From contig OX328111.1 in the NCBI GenBank assembly GCA_946811185.2, forward strand, positions 40,288,388 to 40,352,387: DNA of 64,000 nucleotides, written 5' to 3'. Positions 10,923 to 23,900 of the stretch are shown piece by piece (position 1 is the first letter of the stretch; every line of letters starts with the position of its first letter). Source of the DNA: Hippopus hippopus. Its lineage: Eukaryota > Mollusca > Bivalvia > Cardiida > Cardiidae. The position numbers and the translations under genes were made by a program. Below the pieces are notes generated by a model, which worked only from the letters and a program-made list of their open reading frames with translations, did not search any database and was not told the origin of the DNA.

Positions 10923-11212
10923 TACTGGTGATGTTTTTTGCTGTTGTTTATGGAAAGCATGTGGAGAGATGCAGTTCATGAACACTGCGGGTCGGGGAAC
11001 ATAAGCCCATTTTTGAGCTGATGGTCCTTTTGTCGCATTGTTTACTGAACATGTTTATATAGCATTCGGTTGAACTGTGGTCCATGTAGCACGCTTACTT
11101 TTTTTGTACAGTATACATAACAGGTTTATTCCTCGTTGAAGGAAGAAAGGAAATGCATGAATGCGCTGTTTGAAAGGAAGGAATGCGAGTGTTCAGATAA
11201 TCCACCCTAAAG

Positions 11213-11400
11213 TCTGTACTAAAACACAACGTTTTAGATTTGTCCAAATTCAAACATGTTGCAGACGACAAATTACTCTGTGTATCTGGCTCATTTGACG
11301 ATTTGACGAAATTTGCCTTTGAGGTGGCAGGAGACATTGTTGGTGAGGGAGAGAATTCTGGATACCGGCATGTTCTCCTATAATGTGTCCATAATAAAAT
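11213..11400. repeat. B-family MITE, decayed
   Basis: Contains gttttagatttgtccaaatt, a gagacattgttggtgaggga core and a truncated right end. Confidence 0.5.
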
Positions 11401-11699
11401 AGTTTCAAAGCAGACTTATAAAATATTTCGATATGTTATACACATAAATACATGTACTTGAAAACTAGGTTAAACTTGTTGTATCTTTTAAAAACTAGTC
11501 TATATTGAATGCGTCCACAAATTCCCTCGATTATGTTTTATATTGTCCACTATTTCCTTCTATGTGTATAGTGTCCCGCAATACATCATTTAAGGCGTCA
11601 ATGTCACAATGTGTCTTTAATACATGATTTTTAAAGCAGACTTGTGAAATCCTTTGAAATGAAATACATTTGAATAAATGAAAGTAAAATAAAACATTC

Positions 11700-12165
11700 T
11701 TATTTCATGCTTTCCGGTAGGATATCGAGAAATAGCGGTGAAAATATTTTTCGATATTCCACCAGTACGACCAGTGAAAATACCGATTTTTATATTCTAG
11801 TTACCTAGGTAAAATGCGCGTGACTCACAACCAGATGGAAATATGACGTCATTTACCTTACATTTCTCGCGCTTGACGTAATATTGTAATGCGTTGCTAT
11901 GCGGAGGGGGTACGCCACGGGGAATAACTGAAAAGACTGTACTGGATTTTGATAAAGTTCCTCCCAGAAAGGGTTAAAAGCATGAAATAAATAGAATATT
12001 TGTTTTTTTCGGTGAAAGATCGAAATTTATTTCATCGAGTGAACACCATCGGTAATATTTTCACGAGTGGCGCAGCCACGAGTGAAAATATTACCGATGG
12101 TGTTCACGAGATGAAATAAATTTTGATCTTTCACCGAAAAAAACAAATATCCTCTATATATAACT
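11700..12165. repeat. E-family foldback repeat with a ~70-bp-arm hairpin
   Basis: Shares over 400 bp with 15116-15545 (phrases tttcatgctttccggtagg, gttacctaggtaaaatgcgc, gcggagggggtacgccacgg). The right part, about 12000-12146, is a near-perfect hairpin with arms of about 70 bp meeting at gtggcgcagccac. Confidence 0.75.
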
Positions 12166-12185
12166 GACTACCAATGTATATGATC

Positions 12186-12545
12186 GAGCCATGCTCTGTC
12201 AAAAGCGGGCTTAACCCTTTACCACACAAGAATATTTTAGACTTGTCCAAATTGAAAACATTTCAAGGGGAAAATTTACTTGTGGCAAAAAAGATGATTG
12301 CTCTCCTTGAAATGGAAAAAAACATTGTGGGAAAAGGAGAAAATGCTGGTTACCAGCATTTTCTCATTTTCCCACAATGTTTTCAAAAGGCCTCTCCCTC
12401 AGGGTCGTTAAAACTAGGGACTGTGTGGTAAAGGGTTAATGCATCTCCGTGATCCATTATACTAATAAAGTCATCTCATTGAATTATGGATCCAGAAAGT
12501 CAATTTTGTCTTACAACCGAGTGAACCATGAGATAAACTGGTCTT
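12186..12545. repeat. C-family MITE interrupted by a B-family MITE
   Basis: The C left end gagccatgctctg is followed by ggcTTAA, then the B element, then TTAAtgcatctccgtgatcc, continuing C. Intact C copies read ggcttaatgcatc at this point, so the single TTAA was duplicated by the insertion. Confidence 0.75.
12211..12439. repeat. B-family MITE, complete, with TTAA target duplication
   Basis: TTAA at 12211-12214 and 12436-12439. Termini CCCTTTACCACACAAG and GTGTGGTAAAGGG form an inverted repeat. The central gagaaaatgctggttaccag palindrome extends into a long hairpin. TTAA target sites with CCC...GGG ends are diagnostic of the piggyBac superfamily. Confidence 0.85.
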
Positions 12546-13089
12546 TTGAAAAGCAAAAAAAAAAAAACCCCACGCATTCTGATAGTATTGCATAGCAATA
12601 CCGAGTCCCCTACCGGCCGTATATATCGCTGGCAGGTATAGTTTGTGAAACTCTGTGGAGGAGAAAGAACGTATTTGACCCCTTTCAGAATTATAAGCAT
12701 CGTGTCTGTCTTTGTATACAATGCTTTAATGAAAGCCAGATATGTAAGCATTTTCCTTGTTAAAGTAAGTTCATTGAAGAAGTTTTACTATGACGGAATC
12801 GCACCAAGTAGCGTTTTATTGATCAAACGTTTATTTTATTTTGAAATTCAAAGTAACGCTTGTCGTTTTGAAAAGTAGTACGGTTCTGTACCCAGAATGC
12901 CCAAATCAGATTGATTTGTATTTGAAGAATGCCATTAGCGGACGACAATGCTTTCAAATTTGACAAAAGTTTAAAATTCTGTCGTAAAGTACAACGCCGT
13001 GGGTTTCCGTCGATAACAGTTACTCGGTTAACTTAAAAAAACTATTTTTCTTTTTTGAAGAAGTAGGTTATTTGTTCACAAGTACACGA

Positions 13090-13300
13090 TCTAAGAAACA
13101 TCGTTTTCAACATTTTTTTCAGTTTTATCGCGGCGACCAGTGCACCTATCCGTACTATCCGGGAATTTCTTGTATCGGCAATTCTCACAATATTCTCCCT
13201 AAGCCAGTGTGTGCTTTCCCACATCAGCGGTGAGAGAGAAATTGGCTGAGCTGGGGATTCGAGCCAACCACTCCCTGCATGGTTTAGTCTTAACCATACA
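13090..13300 (-). repeat. tRNA-derived SINE
   Basis: Contains ttttatcgcggcgaccagtg and gagagaaattggctgagctg, shared with the SINE at 37620-37865. Confidence 0.55.
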
Positions 13301-13304
13301 ATCC

Positions 13305-13715
13305 CGAGTGGAGACGACTTTTGAAAACATTGTGGGAAAAGGAGAAAATGCTGGTGACCAGCATTTTCTCCTTTTCACGCAATGTTTTCTACCCTATCAA
13401 GGACAAACTTTGTGGTGTCTGTGGACGTGAGGTAGAGCGTCGGCCTCGGAACCAAAAGGTCCTGAGTTCGCTACCCTGGAGCAGGTGTCAACTTTGGGAC
13501 AGTTCAATGGCCCACACATTAGCTATAGGCATGAGCAGTTTCCAGGAAGCAGAATCGAGAGAGATTCGAATAAGTCGTAAGAACTTGTTTCTCAATCGAT
13601 GTAAAATAAATATAAGGACAAATGTCATCATTTAAGTCACCTTTAACTCGTCGTCTGCAAATACTTTCAATTTTGGACTAGTCTAAGACTGTATCGTTTG
13701 GTAAAGAATTGAAGC
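13305..13715. repeat. B-family MITE split by a tRNA-like SINE
   Basis: The B core (ttgtgggaaaaggagaaaat) lies at 13330-13400 and the right end (cgtcgtctgcaaatactttc ... gtttggtaaag) at 13650-13708. Between them, about 13410-13630, is a plus-strand SINE head with ggtagagcgtcggcctcgg. Confidence 0.55.
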
Positions 13716-14283
13716 CCTGGACGTTACCGCCACTCCGTTGTCTGCGCATGTCATATTCTTCGAAGATTCGACCTGTCTGCTATGACGCATCACCCATCCC
13801 CGTATATCTGGGAAAAGTAGGGCTTATACCGAAGCTATTAGCCTATTACCCAAGCATGTAGGGGCTGTTTTAATAGATGGCCGATGCATAGGTTACATGC
13901 TTGCCGATCATAGCTGAATGAATCGCACAAGGTAGCGTTTTAATGAGTAAACGTTTATTTCATTTTGAAATTCAAAGTAACGGTTGTTTTGAAAAGTAGT
14001 CCGGTTCTGTACCCAGAATGCTCAAATTAGATAGATGTGTATTTGTAGAATGCCATCTAGTGGGAGATAATGACCGCCACTCAGCTGTCATGCTCGGCTG
14101 CACAGAGCAGTTAGAAATGACCTTTACTTTTCTCCAGTGACGGTAATAATCCACAGAAATAATGATAATTTGATGCATATATTCTTCCGTTCTCAAATCT
14201 TAACCTTTTATCCCACAATCCCATTTTTTTCATACTTTCGGTAACCAGTATTTTTTCCTCTTTCAAAGAAGTTTTCTATTCTT

Positions 14284-14482
14284 TTAACTCTTTACCAAAC
14301 GACAAAATTTTAGACTGGTCCAAACTGAAAGCAGTTGCAGACAACAAATCAAATGTGGAGTACAATCCCTAAAAGGGTAGAAAACACTGTGGGAAAAGGA
14401 GTTTTCTTCTTTTCTCACTATGTTTTCTAAAGGCTTCTTTTTCAGGGTTGTTAAAACTCGGGAATGTGTGGTAAAGGGTTAA
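14284..14482. repeat. B-family MITE with shortened core
   Basis: TTAA at both ends (14284-14287, 14479-14482). The core hairpin has lost part of one arm. A further B fragment lies at about 14500-14575. Confidence 0.7.
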
Positions 14483-14647
14483 AGGAAATCCCATCATTTG
14501 AGCCATATCTATTTTCTCGTCTGCAAATGCTTTCAAGTTGGACAAATTTAAAATTTTGTCTTCTGGTAATACATCAATACTCATGCAGACGTTTTCCCTC
14601 CTTTAACCAATAGGCTGCTAAGCGCGACTCACTGACCTTTTGCGGAC

Positions 14648-14713
14648 AGTGTAGATCAAGATCAGACTGCACAGAACGTGCAGTCTGATCTTTGATCTGC
14701 ACTGTCCGATAAG
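14648..14713. repeat. A-family hairpin
   Basis: GTGTAGATCAAGATCAGACT pairs with the downstream AGTCTGATCTTTGATCTGCA; flanked by the common phrase gctgctaagcgcgactcac. Confidence 0.75.
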
Positions 14714-14863
14714 GACATATTTACCCCCAAAAGAATACATCGGAAAAAGCAAAATTTGGGTTTTTATTATCGGCTTAAAAGTTTCATCTTAGTTATTTAG
14801 CAGGATAGGGGTTAACAGATCGCTTTTGCTGATTTAACATTTTGACAAAGGGGAAAACCACCC

Positions 14864-15103
14864 TTAACTCTGTACCAGTTGACTAAATTTTGGACACATC
14901 CAAATTTACAGCTTTTAAAAGACAACAGGTAATAATATACTACTCTAACAAATAGTACGTGTATTTGGTTTTCAAAGGGTGAACAATACTTTGGGAAATG
15001 AAGAAAATGCTGGTAACCAGCATTTTATTCTGTCCCCATGAATTTTCTAAAAACCTTTCCTTTCGCAGAGTAGTTAAAAACGGTGTTTGTGGTAAAGAGT
15101 AAA
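14864..15103. repeat. B-family MITE
   Basis: Starts TTAACTCTGTACCAG; core gaaaatgctggtaaccagca; right end gtggtaaagagtaa (TTAA mutated). Confidence 0.65.
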
Positions 15104-15115
15104 ATATGCAATTTC

Positions 15116-15545
15116 TCTTTATTTCATGCTTTCCGGGTAGGTTATCGAGAAATATCGGTGAAATATTTTTCGATATTTCATGGTTACGACCAGTGAAAAT
15201 ATCGATTTTTATATTCTAACTCTTCAATTGAAGGCGGTAACAGTTGTTCCCGCGCACTAGTTACCTAGGTAAAATGCGCGTGCCTCCCAACCAGATGGAA
15301 ATATGACGTAATTTACTTTACATTTCTCGCGCTTGACGTAATATTGTAATGCGTTGCTATGCGGAGGGGGTACGCCACGGGGAATAACCGAAAAGAACTG
15401 TACTGGGTTTTGATTAAGTTCCCCCCAGAAAGGGTTAAGGCATGAAATAAATAGAATATTTTCACGAGTGGCGCACGAGTACTGATGATGTTCACTCTAT
15501 GAAATAAATTTCGATCTTTCACCGTAAAAAACAAATATCCTCTAT
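15116..15545. repeat. E-family foldback repeat, second copy
   Basis: Collinear with 11700-12165 but missing most of the terminal hairpin; an F-family element directly abuts its right end. Confidence 0.7.
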
Positions 15546-15905
15546 TTATTATATTCTTATCAGTGAATAACTGGGATTTCACAGTGAATAACACCACTAG
15601 TGATGATAAATATGGTATTATCACTTGTAACGATATAGTTTTAGAATGTTTGCCGGAACTACTTCTTTCCTATATTGCTCATATTGTACCATTCTCGATA
15701 ATTATTAGAATAAAAATGGGTGAGTAAGGAATATAATAAATAGGATAATCGAGTGGTTGTGTGTGATATTAAAAATCTATCACTAGAATGGGGTGTGATG
15801 TGATTAAAAATAAAAAGAGTCCTTCTCGATTTTTTAACCGCATCACACCCCATTCGAGAGACAGATTTTTAATATCAAACACAACCAGTTGATTATCCTC
15901 TATGA
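15546..15905. repeat. F-family foldback repeat (reverse of the 35.0 kb copy)
   Basis: Contains a long hairpin (ggttgtgtgtgatattaaaa against ttttaatatcaaacacaacc) and a unique arm with gtttgccggaactacttc. The same ~360 bp occurs in opposite orientation at 35022-35380. Confidence 0.7.
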
Positions 15906-16069
15906 TTTATGTTCCTTTAATCTTTTCACATATAATTACAAATATTTCTGATTAGATTGTGTTGATCCTCCGCGTTTATTCTTAAAAATGTTTCAAAGTC
16001 GTCTGTTTCGTTCCAACTTGTTTAAAAGGGAATCGGTAAGATAAATTATTAATCATAACTGGTCATCCT

Positions 16070-16205
16070 ATATCACATAATTACGGATCCATAAAATCCA
16101 TTTTGTCTAACAACCGAATGGATCTTGAGGTAGACTGATCCTTGGACATGCAGAAAATTGGCCGATTGCAAAAAGTTTCGGCCCAAGTCAGCCTGCACAG
16201 ACTGA
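16070..16205. repeat. C-family MITE, truncated
   Basis: Retains ttacggatccataaaatcca, the SINE-free body and half of the palindrome (agtcagcctgcacag), then breaks off. Confidence 0.55.
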
Positions 16206-16739
16206 ACTTAACAAAAAACAATGGCATCATTAATGAACAACAATCAAACCCAGCCAACTGTACCAAGGGAGGTACATTTGATTGCGATGCAGTGTCTAAC
16301 AGGGCTTTCATTTCTCTCTTTTTTTCCGCCATGGATCGATAAACGATTTCATTACGTTACGGACACCTTGTAGGTATCTATAATAATGCGCTGTCTCGCG
16401 AAACGTGTTCATCTTCTTACCATATATGCACAAAAAGTGTTTAAAGAATAATTACAGTGTATGTCTCTATCTCGCTGTAATTAACATCGATGAACGTTCC
16501 TTCGAATGAGTGTCGAGAAATTTTAGGAAAAAGGCTTGCTCTCAGTACTGTCAGTGCTTTGTTTAGACGGCTTTTCAAAGCTGTAGGGCTGTTCAAAAGT
16601 CATGATTTACAAAAAGGAAAACGTAGATAACGATATAGTTAACCCTTATTGTCATGAACCCAGGATTGCTTTGGCGGTTAATGTAGATCAAGATCAGACT
16701 GTCCGCTTTTTTGACAGATCTTCTCACAAGAACAGGTTT

Positions 16740-17215
16740 GATTGTATCCCTCCACCTACGAAGTAGAGGGGCTATAATGGTTTCACCATGTCTACCTGTC
16801 TGTCCGTCCGTCCTTTCTTCAATCCGTCCGTTTTGTTTTCATTTCTAACTCAAAAGCCATTTGACCTAGACCCTGAAACTTTATGCGAGTATTGCTCATG
16901 ACCCAAGGAGGTGCTCTATTGTCTTTGGGTCACATGGGTGAAAGGTCAAGGTCACAGGAGAACTTAGTTTGAAAACCGTTTCTGTCCTCTAACTTTATAG
17001 TTGTTTGATCTAGGACCCTTAAAACTTTATACAAATGTTGCTCATGACAAAAGGAGGTGCTGTATTGCTTTTTTTGTCAAATGGGTCAAAGGTCAAGGTC
17101 ACTGGTGGTCGTTGTAATGAAAATCGTTTCCCTACCCTGATTGTGCTGCTTCAGTGACAAGGTGCGCGTTTGTATGTGTGTGTGTGTGGGGGGGTTGTTA
17201 TTTGTTCGCTTTGCG
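16740..17215 (+). repeat. Tandem-array-type element, short copy
   Basis: Starts ccctccacctacgaagtagag and ctgtctgtccgtccgtcc, then two diverged units of ggtcaaaggtcaaggtcac and actttatgcgagtattgctc. The organisation parallels the other Helentron-like elements but the family is different. Confidence 0.4.
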
Positions 17216-17292
17216 ACAGTTTTAGTTTAAAACTGCAACATCAGCATTTTTAAATAAACCTACCTCTGACTGAGAACGCCCATTTACTTTAT

Positions 17293-17462
17293 TTAACCCT
17301 TTTCCAAACAACCCCTTGTGTTACCAGCATTTTCTGCTTTTCCCACAATGTTTTCTACCCTATGATAGATAGAAATTATCACTTTAGCCACATTTATTTT
17401 GTCGTCTGCAAATATTTTGAATTTCGGTAGGCACAAAATTTTGTCGTTTGGCAAAGCGTTAA
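17293..17462. repeat. B-family MITE, short copy
   Basis: TTAA at both ends; the left arm is shortened to ccagcattttctgcttttcc. Confidence 0.65.
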
Positions 17463-17748
17463 TTAACAATACAAACTGGTTGATATTTTTGTCCACTTTT
17501 AGAACAAAGACTTATAACCCAACAACTACATGTATTATATATGCAGTTGTTCACATAGTAAAGTCAGTTTGACATTTCTATTTCTCCATGTAATTACTAT
17601 GACAGCCGGGATTTTTATCTATATTTAGCACTGATAAGGGAAGAATTCAGCGTGTGTTGGTGTTTTTGTGACAGGCGTATAGAGACGTTTGTTTACACGT
17701 AACGGTGTGTGTCTGTATGTGTATTTATATAAATATATGCTACGGAAT

Positions 17749-17964
17749 ATGAAACAATACGTGTGGTTTTCCGTTATTGTTTACGTTTACGGATTGTTGT
17801 CTAAGGGTGTTGGCGAGAAAATTCTCGGACACGAAACAGACGAATTCGATTTTGATGGGCTTCCAGGAGCTCAACATGAGTTTAAAGTGGAAGTTGGCGC
17901 CGGGAAGGAGGAATGTTTCTTCCAAAAAGTTGTCGCGGGAGGGAAAATGCATATATCGTTTGAG
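17749..17964 (+). CDS. TMED6-like exon 1: signal peptide and start of GOLD domain
   Basis: 72 codons ending ...HISFE at donor gtatga, phase 0. Contains the signal peptide and the first GOLD cysteine (EECFFQKV). An in-frame ATG at 17737 adds four residues but has a T at -3. Confidence 0.8.
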
Positions 17965-20900
17965 GTATGAAAATATTGTATGGTTTTCGTCACTTTAATG
18001 AACACTGAGGCTGCTAAGCACGACATCGTGGGCTTTTCCGGACATTGTAGATCAAGATCAGACTGCACAGAATGTGCAGTCTGATATTGGATCTACATTG
18101 TCCGATACGGTGAGCTGTCTCCGACGAGCAAATTTCTTTAAATCCTAAGCTATGACTTTTCAGTATTGGCTTGAAATCTTTGGGGTAATTTAGTTCGCAG
18201 CTTACGGGATTATTTCTTTACCAGACGGTAAAATTTTAACTCTATACCGCACAATGCCGACTTTTAACGACCGCAGGAAAGAAGCCTTTTGAAAACATTG
18301 TGGGAAACGGAGAAAAAATGCTGGTAACCAGCATTTTCTCCTTTTCCCACCATGTTTTCTATCCTATCAAAGAAAAAATGCACCATTTAAGCCACGTTGA
18401 AATTGTCGTCTGCAAATGCTTTCAATTTGGACAAGGCTAAAATTTTGTCGTCTGGTATAGGGCTAACCCATCGAGTGCTGAATTAATGAAATGGACCTTT
18501 TCGATCTGGAAATGCATTCAAAACACTGCCATTATAAGGTTGTTTTGACCATATTATGAAACAAAGAAGCGGACAGTGTAGATCCAAGATCAGACTGCAC
18601 GTTCTGTGCAGTCTGATCTTGATCTACACTCTCCGCAAATACAACTTGGGTTGGTTCCAGCGCTTTATTGCTTAAAGTAGTCTATACTGATAATACCGAA
18701 AGTGGCTCAAACGATGAAATTCGTTTTTGCGAACAATGCTTTCAAAAGCACTTTTCGTCTGTGTCGTTCAAACACCTGATTTTTTGGTAAAGGGTTGTTC
18801 AAACTCGATGCTACTATGAGCAATTACACAAATTATAGGTACATGGCCAAGTCTTTTCATGAACTGAGTTACAGTAAATGTGGAGTGCTGTAGCCTAGGC
18901 CTTCCAATTCGCGATTCGACTGATGAAAATTCATAGCATATGGTGCATTGATGCAAAGGAAATACGTATACTCAAAGTATATCGGAAGGAAAAGGGCAAA
19001 GCTATAGCGCGTGGTAGCCTATATCTTGTACGTGGCAATAATTTGTGAAATGGAACCATAATATAACTTCTTACTAGATGTTACAGCCAACCGCTTCTTT
19101 TCCCGCGATTTTTGCAAACGTCGCCTATAAACATTCGCATTAGATGTTGTTTCTGCCGATTATGGTAAAAGGAACTTAACCCTAGGCTGCTAAGCGCGAC
19201 TCACTGACCTTTTCCGGACAGTGTAGATCAAGATCAGACTGCACGCAGTCTGATCTTTGATCTACACTGTCTGATAAGGAGATATTATTCCTCAAAACAT
19301 AACTTTGAAATAGCAATATTTGGGTTTTCAGTATTGAAATGGAAATTTTATGGCATGCAACACACGAAAAGGGGCATTCGAACATTTGCGTAAAGTGTCG
19401 TCCCGGATCATCCTGCGCAGTCCGGGTAGGCTGATCCGATACGACGCCTTCCGATCGTGTGTGATTTTCAATTTCACGCAAGTCTACTGTACGACAAAAT
19501 CTAATATTGAAGTCAAGTGCCGTCTCGGATAAGACTGCGCGGACTGCGCAGGCTTATCCGAGACGGCACTTTACGCAAATGTCCGAATGCCTCTTTTCGC
19601 ATGTTGCAGACCAATTTAATATACGAGTAATATGATGGGGGTACAAATTTCAGTGCACTCCTGTCAGCATCCAATGAAAACTGAATGTGACAAATATGCA
19701 GCAAAGTTAGGACGCACTTTTGACTCTTTCAGCCCAAAAGCGGGTTAGACATAGATCAAGACCAGACTACGCAGTGCAGTATATCTAAATATAGATAAAG
19801 TACATCCAAAGTCCGACTACTCACCAGATTTATGCAGTTTTGATCTCGACGTATGCTGAACGCGAAAGCAATCAAAGCTGCGAAAAGTAGGCTACATCAG
19901 ACAGATTTTTGCCTAAAAAAATTACGTCAAATCAAAGCACTGACAGCGTGAAATTTTAGGTTTCAGGATTTGTAAATATGTTTAACGCTTTACAACAGAA
20001 TAAAAATATATCTCGTGTCAACACTGAAAGCGTTTGCAGATAAAAAAAAAATGCGGGTCAAGTGATAGAAGTAGCTCTTGTAAGGATTAAAAAAAAATGT
20101 CGATAATGGAGAAAATGCCGGTTTCAAGCTTCTTCCTACTTTCTAAAGCCTTCGTATTTAGGGTAGTTTAAATACTGGATAGTTTGGTAATATGTTAACC
20201 GATGCTAAAGACTTGGTGTTTAGTCTTTACAGCGACTACGAGGGAAAATATAAGACAGAAGGAAAGTTATTATTATTACTATTATTATTATTATTGTTAT
20301 TGTTGTTAGTATACTATAAAACACAATACGAGGAAAGTGGGAATTGCTTACCACAAGGAATTACTAGTTTTTCTGCAATGTTTTCGAAAGCCGAATACCA
20401 CAAGGATTCAGGCAGTTATATCAATGTCGCATTGGGTCAAAATTGTGTGCCCAGCTTCATGTTCATCTACCTATCTGACAAGACTGAGAGGTATTCAATA
20501 CGCATGTAGTAAACCAGTCAAATGCGGATCTATGATTCAAAACTATTTAGGAGACGAAAAAAATATTTGTCCAAATTGAAAGAATTTGCATGGCACGGTA
20601 TTTTGAATATTGTTGAATTGGTAAGGTTTGTCATGGAAAGGTGGAGAGGATTGAAAACATTATGGAAAAATGAGAAAATTCTAGTTTCGCGAAGTTTATG
20701 TTGGAAAGCAGCCAAAGGCTTAGGAAGAATTTTGTGCGAAGTTTTGATTAAAAAATGTCCTGGTAAGCGTGAAGAGGTGCACTGGTCGCCTCGATATAAC
20801 TGAAATGATGTCGAAAACGGCGTTAAATGCCCAACAAAAAACCAAACAAGACTACAATGACTTGCGAAAAGTGTCTTGCCGTATAACGATGCCTCTACGA

Positions 20901-23900
20901 TTGACTTCAGCTAGGATCGAACTCGATACACCCATAGGGGTCCGTAGTTTGACTCCTGTCACCCATAGACTAAAACAAGGGATTTAACTGTATGCAGCCC
21001 GTTACTCGCCCCCGGTTACAAAAAAAAACAACGTATCTTTTCTACCCCATCAGTTATTCTCCTAATTTTTTCTACAGCTGAGAGCTAAAACATTATTCTA
21101 CCAGAAAAACACAACTGTTTGTCAGTGGCAAATGCAGTCTGGCTGATACATTCGCTCGAACGTGTAAACTCGCTCAAAAATTTGCGCCATTGACACGGGT
21201 TCGTACATCCGTTTTCAAGATATAAAATGCACTTTAGATCCAATGAAACGCAGGCATTAGCGGCACCCACCCTTTAAACATGTTTAAAAATACTACTGAC
21301 CTATAGTCTTTATCTTCAATAACGACGAAACGCCTCAGAATTCGTTGAATTTGTGATCCACGTTCTTATTTCGAACAGCTGCAGCCATCTTCTGTCATGT
21401 GACATTGTTTGGAACGAGAAATTTCATCGGTTGATATGTACTAACAGTCGTGAATTCAACCAATGAAATTACGTACAGCTGCTCACACCTTTTTGTCACG
21501 TGACAGTACGGTGACACTGTTTGGAACGAGAAATTTCATTGGTTTATATGCGCGGACGTCAGTGTCGAATGTACGAACCCGTGTCAATGGCGAAGATTTT
21601 TGAGCGAGTTTACAAGTTCGAGCGAATGTATCAGCCAGACTGCATTAGCCACTGACAAACAGTTGTGTTTTTCAGGTAGAAAAATGTTTTATCTCTCAGC
21701 TGTAGAAAAAATTAGGAGAAGAACTGATGGGGTAGAAAAGATACGTTGTTTTTTTGTAACCGAGGGCGAGTAACGGGCTGCATACAGTTAAATCCCTTTT
21801 TAGTCTATGGGTGACAGGAGTCAAACTACGGACCCCAATGGATACACCCAGGTAACGAAATCCAGGACTAAACTACTAGGTTGAGAGGACTTAAGATCAT
21901 GACATGTATGCGTTTTAAGGTCATTTCCGTGGAAATATTTACCTGGCGTTCTTTTAGAACTTCAAAATGACAAGGTGGGGGGGGGGCGGGGAAAGAGGGG
22001 AATGGAAAACAAGCTGAGGTCGGCGTTGTTCATTACGGTTTGATACACTTTGACCACAGATGATCGTTTTGTGGCATACTTTGCCATATAAATATATGAG
22101 CCATGCTCTGTGGTAAGGGTGTTTAATGCATCTGCGAAAAATATGTCAGCCTGCATAGCCCGCAAAGGCTGACTTAGGTCGAACTCGATTGTGCATCACG
22201 GGGATGCATTTCACCCCCCTTTTCTCAGAGCATGTCTTGTACATATAGGGGAGACCGGGGCAAAATGATACACGGGGCAAAGTGGTACATTTGAAATAAC
22301 TTTGTAGTTTCGTAACTTATTACACAATGAACCCAACACAATAAGAGAGTTTTGAAACCGCCATCTTATGAGCTATGTCGTGGGCAGGTCCCTCCGACCG
22401 TTAATTTATGAGGAGGACCCGAGGCGTTTTGGGACATGAAAGTAAATTTTCATTATTTTCCTAAAGGCCATTTCGTTTTGTACTCGAGGCATTATGGATC
22501 GTCCAGGTTATGGTCAAAGTTAGAGTGTATCCTGAGGATGACAATGCTATATGAATCGATGTTTGGGCTACTTCGGAAATTTATATAGAGCTTGCTTTTT
22601 CATGGTACTGCGATCGGGGCAATGTGTTACACGGCACATGGGGCAAAGTGTAAAACTATGCTCATACACTCTCAAATATCAACTAAGCTTGGAAAAATCA
22701 ATTCCAATGAAATAGAAAAGATCAAATCAACCATTGTTAAATTAAAAATGATTTGTAAAACTCTGATAAATTGTAGATTTGGGCTAAATATGTACTTTTT
22801 TTCATAGTATGGTACGAAACTAGGATTGTTTGACTGATTGATTGATTGTATTAGAGTTAACACCGTTTTAACTGCTTAGGTCATATCACGGCGGTCGGTG
22901 CATCTACGCATGTTTTTCCTGACTTTCTCACACCAGTACTTACACGAGTTCCTTTCCATGTCACTAACTACCTTTTTCACATTAGAGGTGAGAGGCGAAA
23001 AATCGCCGAAAAGAAAGTTTGCCTCAACCGGGTATCGAACTCACAACTGCAAAGTCACGAGTCGGATAGGCTAATCACTAGGCTCGAATCAAGGAACGAA
23101 ATAAACAACTGCCCAAAGTACCGGCTATAGATCTCCTGCGTTCAATGGAATCAATACTGGGTAGGACAAAAATTCAAACTGAAAACGCTGGTGAAATAGC
23201 TATATGAATATTGCCCCTTGACATAACTCCTTCTGCTTGGCTAAGCATCTACTTTCTTCACGTTTTCAGATGATAAGATTCGCGGTGGAACAGAATGGAA
23301 GAATGGGAGCGATTGAGAGAAAGCAAAAATTGGGTTGCTTTGCTGAAATTTAATAGTGTATCACACTGCCTGGGTCACTGTAACACTCTGCCCCAAAGCA
23401 TGGGGCAAAGTGTTACATTTACCTGTCATTTTGTTCTTGTTACAAAATCGTTGGATCCTGATTGAATAGTTTGAGTAACGGTCTTGCATGTCCCAAATTG
23501 ATTGTATTTTCTGAATTCGTCGCTCATAGAGCTCTGTACGGTTTAATATTAGAAAAAATCCAAAAAGTGTGAAAAATGTATCACTTTGCCCCGGTCTCCC
23601 ATACATGAGAGGCGCTAGGGGAAAAGGGTCTGTATTGCATCTCCGTGACGCATTATACCAAGCAAGCCATAATATGGCCTGCAACACGCGAAAAGGGGCA
23701 TTCGGACATTTGAGTAAAGTGTCGTCTCGGATCAGCCTGCGCAGTCCGCGCAGGCTAATCCGAGACGGCACTTTACGTAAATATTAGATTTTGTCCTACA
23801 GTGGACTTGCGTGAAACAGAAAATAACACACGATCGGAAAGTGTCGTCTCGGATCAGCCTGCGCGGACTGCGCAGGCTGATATGGGTCGATACTTTTTGC

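Noticed and set aside
16081..16342. Overlapping 83- and 66-aa frames near 16.1 kb
   Set aside because: Largely formed by a truncated C MITE; no splice or homology support.
20192..20509. 105-aa frame with a poly-Leu stretch like a signal anchor
   Set aside because: Poly-Leu comes from an (ATT)n microsatellite and the rest matches no family; it begins inside a B MITE end.
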